Shown in pieces: positions 33,466 to 42,442 of a DNA stretch of 64,000 bases. Under the pieces are notes generated by a model, which was not told where the DNA came from, did no database searches, and worked only from the letters and a program-made list of their open reading frames with translations. Every line of letters starts with the position of its first letter. Positions within the stretch are counted from its first letter, which is position 1. This DNA is from Streptomyces griseus. GTDB lineage: Bacteria > Actinomycetota > Actinomycetes > Streptomycetales > Streptomycetaceae. The stretch is from contig NZ_MDKB01000003.1 in assembly GCF_001715295.1 (NCBI RefSeq), forward strand, positions 885,954-949,953, in the 5' to 3' direction. Position numbers and translations under genes: made by a program.

Positions 33466-33532
33466 CGGGGCGACGCGGCGCGTGCGTGCCACGTCGCCGG
33501 GCGGGCGGGACGTGCGGAGCACGCCCCGGGAG
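33466..33532. mobile_element. Right-end fragment of an inverted-repeat element
   Basis: About 67 bases that align with the right part of element 1 (13790-13854): shared blocks are ACGCGGCG, GTGCGTGCC, CGCCGGGC, GGCGGGAC and CACGCCC. The left half and the matching terminal repeat are missing, so it is a degenerate solo end. It lies in the degraded region next to the transposase remnant. Confidence 0.45.
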
Positions 33533-33538
33533 ACTGCC

Positions 33539-33589
33539 GCGCAGACCGCTGCCCCGGCTGTCGCGGACAGCCGGGGCAGCGGTCTGCGC
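33539..33589. terminator. Very strong perfect hairpin (24-bp stem, 3-base loop)
   Basis: Arms 33539-33562 and 33566-33589 are perfect reverse complements with loop GCG. It lies about 100 bases beyond the stop of the minus-strand VWA lipoprotein and after the transposase remnant, so it can stop transcription from both sides. There is no U-tract. Confidence 0.7.
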
Positions 33590-33687
33590 AGGGGCGGGAG
33601 CGCCCCGTACGTCCGGGTGGTCGACCTCGTCGGCCGGCCGGAGCGGTCACCGGGTCTCCGCCGGGCCGGCCGGTCCGGAGACCCGGT

Positions 33688-35268
33688 TCAGCCGATCTCG
33701 CCCTCGGTGCCCGGGGGTTCCTCGCGGGCGCCGTTCCTGAGCCGGTCGGCCTGTTCGATCGCCGTGGCGAGTTTCGCCACCGCGCTGTCCTCGGTGGCGG
33801 TCGCCAGCCTCCGTGCCCGGGAGGCCAGTGCGGCGAGGGACGGGGTACCCGGCAGGTCGCCGCCGCGCAGGGTGTCCGCGAAGTACGCGGCGACCGCGGC
33901 CACCTGGAGCCGGGGGCTGTCACCGCCCCAGAGCCTGCCGCCGAGCGCTCCGGTCTCCACCGACCCGGTCTCCTCGTGCGCCTCGCGGGTGCCGGGGTCC
34001 TGCCAGCGCACGGTAGCCGTCGCCACGTGGCCGGAGGCGCCCTCGCGCAGACGTACGGCGTAGAGCGCGGTCACCGTGTGGCCGGGGCCGACCTCGCCGC
34101 CGTCGACGCCGTCGTCGCGGAAGTCGTCGTCGGCCACCTTGCGGTTCTCGTAACCGATGAGCCGGAATCGCTGGACGGTCCTGCGGTCGAACGCCACCTG
34201 GGCCTTCGCGTCCCGGGCCCGCAGTTGGACGTGGGCGGGCAACTGGTCCACGAAGACCTTCCTGGCCTGGGTCTCGTCGCCGATGTAGGTGGTGTTTCCG
34301 TCGCCCCTGTCGGTGAGCCGCTCCATCAGCGCGTCACCGTAGTCGCTGCCGACCCCGACGCCGAAGAGTGTGATGCCGTACTCCTCGCGTGCGTCGCCGA
34401 TCCGCTCCAGGATCGCGTCGGCGTCGGTCTCGCCGGTGTTGGCGAGGGCGTCGGAGAGCAGGACGACCCTGTTGGCGGCGCCCTTGCGGTGGCCCTTGAC
34501 GGCCTCGTCGTAGCCCCGGGTGACGCCCGCCGCCACGTTCGTGGAGTCGGCGGGTTCCATCTCCTCGATGGCGTCCCGGACCTTGGTGCGGTTGCCCCGG
34601 AGGCGGGTCATCGGCAACCGGGTCTCGGCCTCGTCGCTGAAGGTGACCAGGGAGACGGAGTCGTCGTCGCGCAGTTCGTCGGCGAGGACGCCCAGCGACG
34701 TCCTCACCAGGTCGAGGCGGCCGGGTTCGGCCATCGATCCGGAGATGTCGACGACGAAGGTCAGTGCGGCGGGCGGGCGTTCGCCCGTCGCGGCGGCTTC
34801 CCCGGTGGCCAGTCCGACCCGTACCAGCGACCAGCCGGCGGCGCCGGTGCCGGGCCGTGCCCCGTCGACGCTCACCGAGAAGCCGTTGCCCTCCGGCCGC
34901 GCGTAGCCCTGGCGGAAACTGTTGACGAACTCCTCCGGGCGCACCGTGTCCGCCTCGGGCAGCCGGCCGTCGCCGAGGGTGCGGCGCGCGTATCCGTAGC
35001 TCGCGGTGTCCACGTCCAGCGCGAAGGTCGAGAGGTAGTCGGGCGGTGCCGCCTTCCGGGCGTCGCCCTCCCGCGCGCCGTCCTCCTTCTGCCGGGCGCC
35101 GCCGGGGGCGCCGGGGGCGGGCTGTCCGCTCACGGGGCCGCGTGCGCCGCCGCCTCGCGCGGTGGCGGATTCGTCGTTCGTCCCTCCCGCGCTGCATCCG
35201 GTGATCAGCATGCCCCCTGCCAGCAGCAGCGCCAGCGCGCCGCGGTGTGCCCTCGCCCTGCGTCCCAT
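33688..35268 (-). CDS. VWA-domain lipoprotein (YfbK/DUF3520 type)
   Basis: 526 residues from ATG 35268, preceded by GGGGGG at good spacing; an in-frame ATG at 35292 lacks this. The signal peptide ends in the lipobox LITGC (Cys near 25), so the protein is attached to the outer face of the membrane. A VWA N-terminal domain (YLSTFALDVDTASYGYARRTL, VRPEEFVNSFRQGY) precedes the VWA domain with the MIDAS motif (FVVDISGSM), SLVTFSDEAETRL and VLLSDALANTG. The DUF3520-like C-terminal region contains RLIGYENRKVADDDFRDDGVDGG. YfbK relatives are widespread, of unknown function. Monocistronic, followed by a strong hairpin. Confidence 0.88.
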   Translation of the reverse strand: MGRRARAHRGALALLLAGGMLITGCSAGGTNDESATARGGGARGPVSGQPAPGAPGGARQKEDGAREGDARKAAPPDYLSTFALDVDTASYGYARRTLGDGRLPEADTVRPEEFVNSFRQGYARPEGNGFSVSVDGARPGTGAAGWSLVRVGLATGEAAATGERPPAALTFVVDISGSMAEPGRLDLVRTSLGVLADELRDDDSVSLVTFSDEAETRLPMTRLRGNRTKVRDAIEEMEPADSTNVAAGVTRGYDEAVKGHRKGAANRVVLLSDALANTGETDADAILERIGDAREEYGITLFGVGVGSDYGDALMERLTDRGDGNTTYIGDETQARKVFVDQLPAHVQLRARDAKAQVAFDRRTVQRFRLIGYENRKVADDDFRDDGVDGGEVGPGHTVTALYAVRLREGASGHVATATVRWQDPGTREAHEETGSVETGALGGRLWGGDSPRLQVAAVAAYFADTLRGGDLPGTPSLAALASRARRLATATEDSAVAKLATAIEQADRLRNGAREEPPGTEGEIG

Positions 35269-35392
35269 CCGTACCCCCCACGTCGTCGACATCTGTGTAT
35301 GGGACGTACGGGAGGCCCGGAAGGAACGGACGAACGTGTTGCGGATCCGTCTCGATGCGGCAACGGCGCAGCACCGGCGCGGGGCATCGCCG

Positions 35393-36280
35393 TCAGGACA
35401 CGATGTCCTTGCGGCCGAACCCCCGGAAGGCGAGGGCGAAGAGGATCAGGGCGTACGTCACCGAGACCGCGGCGCCCTTCACCATCCCGCCCCATTCGAG
35501 CTCCGGCTGGAGGGCGTCCGCCCAGGCGAACTGCCAGTGCGCGGGCAGGAACTCGCGCCAGGACCCGAGGGCGGTGACGGCGTCCAGGACGTTGCCGACG
35601 ATGGTCAGCCCGACCGCGCCGCCGACCGCGCCCAGTGGTGCGTCGGTCTTGGTCGACAGCCAGAACGCGAGTCCGGCCGTGACCAGTTGGGAGACGAAGA
35701 CGAAGGCGACGACGAGGGCGAGGCGCGGCACGGTGTCGGCAGTGCCGAGCGCGCCGCCGGTGGGCAGGCGCAGGGGTCCCCAGCCGTACGCGGCGGCTCC
35801 GGCGGCCAGGGCGACGAGCGGCAGCAGCACCATGGCCGCCAGGCTGAAGCCGAGCGCCACGACGAGCTTGCTCCACAGCAGCCGGGCGCGCGGGACGGGC
35901 GCCGCGAGCAGGTAGCGCAGCGAGGACCAGCTCGCCTCGGAGGCGACGGTGTCCCCGCAGAACAGGGCCACCGGCACCACCAGCAGGAAGCCGGCGGAGA
36001 CGAACAGGCAGGTCGCCGCGAAGTTGGCGGCGGACTCCGTGGCGACGTCCATGAGGTTGATCCGCGAGCCCCCTCCCCCGCCGCCGCCCTCGCCGTCGGG
36101 GGTGCCGCCGATCGCGAAGGCGATGATCAGGACGAACGGCAGGGCGGCCAGTACTCCTCCCATGAGCAGGGTGCGGCGTCTGCGCAACTGGCGCATCGCC
36201 TCGACGCGCAGCGGAAGGGTGCGGCGGGGATGGTAGCCGGGGGCTTCGGCGAGGCTTCGGAGCTCGGTCGCGGCGCTCAT
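35393..36280 (-). CDS. ABC-2 type transporter permease
   Basis: 295 residues from ATG 36280, overlapping the stop of the upstream fusion protein (ATGA). Six hydrophobic segments are visible, starting at about 40-60 (TLLMGGVLAALPFVLIIAFA) and continuing with FAATCLFVSAGFLLVVPVALF, VVALGFSLAAMVLLPLVALA, LALVVAFVFVSQLVTAGLAF and GAVGGAVGLTIVGNVLDAV. This is the ABC-2 membrane subunit, usually for export of drugs, lipids or polymers. Its ATPase is the C-terminal half of the upstream fusion protein. Confidence 0.88.
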   Translation of the reverse strand: MSAATELRSLAEAPGYHPRRTLPLRVEAMRQLRRRRTLLMGGVLAALPFVLIIAFAIGGTPDGEGGGGGGGSRINLMDVATESAANFAATCLFVSAGFLLVVPVALFCGDTVASEASWSSLRYLLAAPVPRARLLWSKLVVALGFSLAAMVLLPLVALAAGAAAYGWGPLRLPTGGALGTADTVPRLALVVAFVFVSQLVTAGLAFWLSTKTDAPLGAVGGAVGLTIVGNVLDAVTALGSWREFLPAHWQFAWADALQPELEWGGMVKGAAVSVTYALILFALAFRGFGRKDIVS

Positions 36281-39009
36281 GCGGGCTCTCCGTTGATGAG
36301 GGTGAGGAAGGCGTCCTCCAGGCGGCGGTGCGGGCCGACACCGGTCACCGGCACGTCGAGCCGCACCAGTTCGGCGACCAGTTGGGCGGCGGTGGCACCG
36401 TCGAGGCGGACGAGCAGCCCGTGGCCGCCGTCCACGCGGACGGCCGAGCCGATGCCGGGCAGCGCGGCCACCTTGTCCACGAGCGGTCCGGTGGCCTCCT
36501 CCGCGGTGGTGACGAGCAGCATGTCGCCGCTGCCGGTGATCTCGGCGACCGGGCCCGCCTGCACGAGCCTGCCGCGGTCCATGACCACCAGGTGGGTGCA
36601 GGACTGCTCGACCTCGGAGAGCAGGTGGCTGGAGACGATCACGGTGCGGCCGCCGGCCGCGTACCGGATCATCACGTCGCGCATCTCGCGGATCTGGGGC
36701 GGGTCGAGGCCGTTGGTCGGCTCGTCGAGGATGAGCAGGTCGGGCATGCCGAGCATGGCCTGGGCGATGGCGAGCCGTTGCCGCATGCCCTGGGAGTAGG
36801 TGCGGACCGCGCGGGCCAGGGCGTCGCCGAGTCCCGCGATCTCCAGCGCCTCGTCGAGGTGCGCGTCCCCGGGAGGCCGTCCGGTGGCCTGCCAGTACAG
36901 CTCCAGGTTGGCGCGGCCGGAGAGGTGCGGCAGGAAGCCGGCGCCCTCGACGAAGGAACCCACCCGGGACAGCACCGGTGCTCCGGGCCGGATGGCATGC
37001 CCGAAGACGCGGATCTCACCGGCGTCCGGGGTGATGAGGCCCATCAGCATGCGCAGTGTGGTGGTCTTGCCGGCTCCGTTGGGGCCGAGGAGTCCGAGGA
37101 CCTGCCCCTTCTCGACCCGGAAGCCCAGCTCCCGAACCGCGTACCGGTCGGAGGCTTTGGAGTACTTCTTCGACAGGCCGGTGATCTGCAGCGGTACGCC
37201 GGTCAGCGACGGATCCGGCGCCGGGGTCGCGGTGCGGCGGCGTGCGGTGACCAGGAGTGCGGCGGCGACGACGAGCGCGGCGGCCGGGAGTCCCCAGGTC
37301 CACCAGGGCAGGGCGGCCGACGCGGTCTTCACGCCGGGTGCGGTGGGCACGGTCAGCGCCCCGCCGAGGGTGACTGTGTACGTCGCGGGCTCGGCGGGTG
37401 AGGCGTAGGCGAGGTCGGTCGCGGAGAGGACCAGACGGAGCCGGTGCCCTGCGTCGACCTCGTGGTCGACGGCGGGCAGGGCCAGCTCGACCGGCTTGCC
37501 CTGCTCGGCGGGGGTGATCCGGTAGGGGGAGACCAGCTGGGAGGGCAGCACCTGCCGCTTCCCGTCCGGGGAGACGTCGTAGACCTTGCCGAACAGCACC
37601 GCGTCGCCCCGGTCCGCCTTCACGTTCACGGTGACGGTGGGTGATCCGGTGACGCGTACGGAGCTGTCCAGCGGGGCGGACTCGAAGCTCGCGTACTGCC
37701 CGGGGAAGTCGAGGGAGAGCCCGACGCCGAGCGAGGACAGCTGGGAGAGCCCGCCCCCGACGCCGGGGAGGGCGGAGACGGACGGCGGGGCGGCGCCGGC
37801 GGGGTTGCGGAAGGTCTGGATGAGACCGTCCGGCGCTTTCCGTCCGCCGCCCTCGCCGCCGGTGGCCGCGTCCTGCCCGCCGCCCTGGCCGGGCTGCCGG
37901 TGGGCGCCGGTGAGGGGGATCTTCCGTCCGCCGCTGGTCAGCCCGGGGTACGAGTCGCTGCTCGCGCCGCGCTTCAGGGCGGCGCCGTCGGTGGAGTCGA
38001 CACCGCCGGTCCGGGTCACGCGGAAGCCCGGCCCGGTGTCGGCGTCCTCGTGCTTCTTCAGGTACCGGTCGAACCAGTCACCGATCCGGTTCCGGACGCG
38101 GTCGGTCTCCATGTCCCCGCCGTCGTGCCCACCCGCGATCCAGTCGACCGACACGGGTGCCCCGTTGGCGCGGACGGCCTGGGCCATGGCGTCGGCCTGG
38201 CCGAGCGGGAAGAGGGAGTCGCTCTGTCCCTGCACGATGAGCGCGGGGACGTCGATGCGGTCGGCCACGGCGACGGGGGAACGTTCCGTCAGCAGTGCGC
38301 GGGCGGCGGCGTCCGGCTTCCCGGTGACGGCGACCCTCTCGTACATCGCGCAGAGCCGCTTCTCGAACTTCTGGCAGCCGCCGCCGGTGGTGACGAAGAT
38401 TCCGGCCCAGAGCTTTTTGAACACCCCGTCGGGGAAGAGCGCGTCGGCCAGGTTCCAGTAGCTGATCACGGGAGCGACGGCGTCGACCCGTTTGTCGTAC
38501 CCGGCGGCGAGCAGCGCCACCGCGCCGCCGTAGGAGGCCCCCGTGACGCCGACCCGCGGGTCGCCCTTCGCGTCGAGCCGCACCTCGGGCCGCTCGGCCA
38601 GCCAGTCGATGAGCCCGGAGACGTCCTTGACCTCCCTGTCCGGAGCGTTGAGCGAGATCTCCCCGGTGGTCTTCCCGAAACCGCGGGCCGACCAGGTGAG
38701 GACCGCGTACCCCTCGGCGGCCAGCTTCCTCGCCTGGGCGCGCACGTCGTCCTTGCTGCCGCCGAAGCCGTGGCCGATGAGGACGGCGGGCCTGGGCTCC
38801 GAGCCCCCGGTCGTGAAGTAGGAGGTGTCGACGGACACGCCGTTCGTCCGGATCATCCGGTCCTGGCGGTGCACGGCCGGCGCACCGTCGTCGGCGACGG
38901 CGGTCCAGGTACCCGCCCCCACGAGCACGGCGAGGGCGGCGGCGACCGCGGCCCACCGGCCGCGCGTTCGGGGCAGCCGGCGGCGCCACCGGGAAGTTGG
39001 GTTCTCCAT
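36277..39009 (-). CDS. Fusion: exported S15-type alpha/beta hydrolase plus ABC transporter ATPase
   Basis: 910 residues. An N-terminal membrane helix (about 19-40, AAVAAALAVLVGAGTWTAVA) is followed by an X-Pro dipeptidyl-peptidase/S15-like alpha/beta hydrolase: VLIGHGFGGSKDD, the nucleophile elbow GVTGASYGGA with Ser near 159, GQSDSLFP with the acid and GGHDGGDM with His. A beta-rich S15 C-terminal-like domain (about 420-555) and a second membrane helix (about 565-590) lead to a cytoplasmic ABC ATPase (about 605-910) with Walker A GPNGAGKTT near 640, signature YSQGMRQRLA and Walker B LLILDEPTNGLD. Topology predicts the hydrolase outside and the ATPase inside. Coupled to an ABC-2 permease; hydrolase and exporter would act on one substrate. 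Confidence 0.88.
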   Translation of the reverse strand: MENPTSRWRRRLPRTRGRWAAVAAALAVLVGAGTWTAVADDGAPAVHRQDRMIRTNGVSVDTSYFTTGGSEPRPAVLIGHGFGGSKDDVRAQARKLAAEGYAVLTWSARGFGKTTGEISLNAPDREVKDVSGLIDWLAERPEVRLDAKGDPRVGVTGASYGGAVALLAAGYDKRVDAVAPVISYWNLADALFPDGVFKKLWAGIFVTTGGGCQKFEKRLCAMYERVAVTGKPDAAARALLTERSPVAVADRIDVPALIVQGQSDSLFPLGQADAMAQAVRANGAPVSVDWIAGGHDGGDMETDRVRNRIGDWFDRYLKKHEDADTGPGFRVTRTGGVDSTDGAALKRGASSDSYPGLTSGGRKIPLTGAHRQPGQGGGQDAATGGEGGGRKAPDGLIQTFRNPAGAAPPSVSALPGVGGGLSQLSSLGVGLSLDFPGQYASFESAPLDSSVRVTGSPTVTVNVKADRGDAVLFGKVYDVSPDGKRQVLPSQLVSPYRITPAEQGKPVELALPAVDHEVDAGHRLRLVLSATDLAYASPAEPATYTVTLGGALTVPTAPGVKTASAALPWWTWGLPAAALVVAAALLVTARRRTATPAPDPSLTGVPLQITGLSKKYSKASDRYAVRELGFRVEKGQVLGLLGPNGAGKTTTLRMLMGLITPDAGEIRVFGHAIRPGAPVLSRVGSFVEGAGFLPHLSGRANLELYWQATGRPPGDAHLDEALEIAGLGDALARAVRTYSQGMRQRLAIAQAMLGMPDLLILDEPTNGLDPPQIREMRDVMIRYAAGGRTVIVSSHLLSEVEQSCTHLVVMDRGRLVQAGPVAEITGSGDMLLVTTAEEATGPLVDKVAALPGIGSAVRVDGGHGLLVRLDGATAAQLVAELVRLDVPVTGVGPHRRLEDAFLTLINGEPA

Positions 39010-39133
39010 GACTCGACCCTAAACGGAGTACACGTCCTCCCGGGGTGCCCCCGGGGTGAGGTCCGGGGCCTCCCTCAGAGGTAGGGTCCACCCGCCCCGT
39101 ACTCCGGACGCGGTACGGGGGGCTGCGGTGCGT

Positions 39134-39733
39134 TCACCCCGGCCCGGCCAGGGGGGCGGACCTGAGTGCGCCCGGGTCGTACGGCGTCTCCCGCGGGAGC
39201 AGCGCGGTCGCCGCGTCGTCCTGGCCGGCCCGCACCCGTGCGTGGATCTCCCGGGCCAGCGGGGTGACGTCCCGTACGGAGACGGTCCACTCGTCGGCGT
39301 ACCGGCGCGCGGCCTCACCGCTCAGGCCGAGCTGGAGGGAGCGGTACGGCAGCGGGTTCAGGTGCAGGTCCCGCTCCGGGTCCCACTGGACACGGGCCGG
39401 GGCACGGCGCAGGCTGCGTCGCCACGTGGTGCGGTCGGGGTGGACTCCGGCGGCGTAGTGGGACAGTTCGGCGTGCGCGAGCGCCCAGTCGAAGCCCTCG
39501 CGGGTGATCTCGATGGCCAGGACGGTCTCCTGGCCCTCCTTCGTCGCCCAGCCGCAGCGGTACATCATCCAGAGGAAGCTCGGTTTGACCCAGGTCATGC
39601 GGTCGCGTCTCCAGGCGGCGGGGAAGGCCTGGTCGCGGGCGGCCGGGAGGCCGATGGCGGGCGGATAGGCCTGGTAGACGGTGACCGTGGTGGCGGTGTG
39701 CCGGGCGCGTATCCGGTGGTGCGATGCGGTCAT
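39134..39733 (-). CDS. DUF4291 family protein
   Basis: 199 residues from ATG 39733. The sequence RIRARHTATTVTVYQAYPPAIGLPAARDQ, MTWVKPSFLWMMYRCGWATKEGQE and NPLPYRSLQLGLSGEAARRYADEW match the DUF4291 family, which is widespread in bacteria and some eukaryotes and has no known function. The length is normal, and there is no membrane helix. It is a single gene between the ABC fusion operon and the phosphotransferase gene. Confidence 0.8.
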   Translation of the reverse strand: MTASHHRIRARHTATTVTVYQAYPPAIGLPAARDQAFPAAWRRDRMTWVKPSFLWMMYRCGWATKEGQETVLAIEITREGFDWALAHAELSHYAAGVHPDRTTWRRSLRRAPARVQWDPERDLHLNPLPYRSLQLGLSGEAARRYADEWTVSVRDVTPLAREIHARVRAGQDDAATALLPRETPYDPGALRSAPLAGPG

Positions 39734-39804
39734 GGCGTACAGGATGGGCCGGGCCGCGCGCCCGTGGCCACGGGTTTTCCGCCGCGCGGCAGGTGCCGGG
39801 CCGG

Positions 39805-40845
39805 CTACGGGCGCCGGGCCGGCACCGGCCGGAGTCCAGGCCAGCGGGCGAGGGCGGCGCGGCGGAGGTCCGCCGCGAGGCCGCCGAGGCCCCGCAGGCC
39901 GGGCTGCTCCTCGGCCAGGGCGGCGACCACGCCGAGCCGGTGGACGAGCCGTCGGCGGGCGGTCGCCGTGCCCCACTCCCAGTCCTCGTCCGGAAGCCGG
40001 GCCAGGTGGTCGGCAGCGCCGCGCCGGGCGCGCGGGACCAGGGCGTCGCCGCGGATAAGCCAGCCCGCGCAGGCGTCGGCGAGGCCGGTGTCCGGGAGCG
40101 CGCGGCCGGTCGCGGCGTGCCAGGCCGTGCGGTACGCGGACTCCGCTCTCTCCAGCAGGGGCCCGGCCGCCCGGGTGACGCACCAGCAGGTCGGAAACCC
40201 GATGCGCAGGTAGGCGAGTTCCATCAGCCCGCTACCCAGGGACGCCTGCTCGAAGTCGATGAACCTGACCCCGTCGGGGGTGTGCAGGTCGTTGCCCGGG
40301 CACGGGTCGCCGTGGAGCAGCGCGGTCCCCTCCGCCCGGCCGAGCCGCTCGACGAGGGCGCGCAGTTCCTCCTCGGCGCGCGGTGCCGCCCGGACGCCGA
40401 GCTTCTCGGCCAGGGCGAGGAAGGAGGTGACGTCCGAGTCGGCCGGACCCTGCCACCGGGGCAGGGCTCCGGCGTCACCGGGGCCCGCGGTGGCGTGCAG
40501 CCGGGCGAGGGCAGCCGCGTACCCGACGGTCCAGCCGGCGGCGGGGCGGGCGTGGTCGAGGTGTTCGAGGACGACGACCCGTTCGGCGGGGTCGGTGGCG
40601 AGCAGCGCGGGCACGACGGGGGATCCGGAGGCCCGGGCCGCGATGCGCAGCGCGGCCACCTCGCGCTCGTACCGCTCGTCGGCTCCGGGGCCCGCCACCA
40701 GCTGTTTCAGGACGGCCGGCCCGCCGGCCAGCTCGATGCGCCAGACGTGGGAGCGAGGGCTGCTCTCCAACTGGGCGGGGTGCGCGGGTGGCCCCAGCCG
40801 GGCGCTGAGAACCGTGCCGAACGGGAGCCGCGACGCCGTCACCAT
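39805..40845 (-). CDS. Aminoglycoside phosphotransferase (APH)-family kinase-like protein
   Basis: 346 residues from ATG 40845. The kinase-like fold is shown by VWRIELAGGPAVLKQL (ATP Lys), the catalytic loop LLHGDPCPGNDLHT and the metal-binding DFEQAS. APH-family proteins phosphorylate small molecules such as antibiotics, choline or homoserine; a substrate cannot be told here, and resistance should not be assumed. It lies 71 bases upstream of a DUF4291 gene (same strand) and downstream of the inositol operon terminator, thus probably transcribed on its own. Confidence 0.85.
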   Translation of the reverse strand: MVTASRLPFGTVLSARLGPPAHPAQLESSPRSHVWRIELAGGPAVLKQLVAGPGADERYEREVAALRIAARASGSPVVPALLATDPAERVVVLEHLDHARPAAGWTVGYAAALARLHATAGPGDAGALPRWQGPADSDVTSFLALAEKLGVRAAPRAEEELRALVERLGRAEGTALLHGDPCPGNDLHTPDGVRFIDFEQASLGSGLMELAYLRIGFPTCWCVTRAAGPLLERAESAYRTAWHAATGRALPDTGLADACAGWLIRGDALVPRARRGAADHLARLPDEDWEWGTATARRRLVHRLGVVAALAEEQPGLRGLGGLAADLRRAALARWPGLRPVPARRP

Positions 40846-40870
40846 GCGGTGAGTCTCGCACCCGGACCGG

Positions 40871-40909
40871 CCGGTGGTCGCCGCCTTTTCCGAAGGCGGC
40901 GACCACCGG
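40871..40909. terminator. Perfect 17-bp hairpin terminator of the inositol operon
   Basis: Arms 40871-40887 and 40893-40909 are exact reverse complements with a 5-base loop (TTCCG). It begins 20 bases after the mmsA stop on the minus strand and separates the inositol genes from the APH-family gene. There is no U-tract. Confidence 0.8.
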
Positions 40910-40928
40910 GGGCCGGGCGTTGTGGGCC

Positions 40929-42428
<1,500 letters not shown>

Positions 42429-42442
42429 GACGGGATGCTCCT

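Noticed and set aside
39805..40845. Antibiotic-resistance gene
   Set aside because: The APH fold alone does not show drug substrates; the context is metabolic and many such proteins act on other small molecules.
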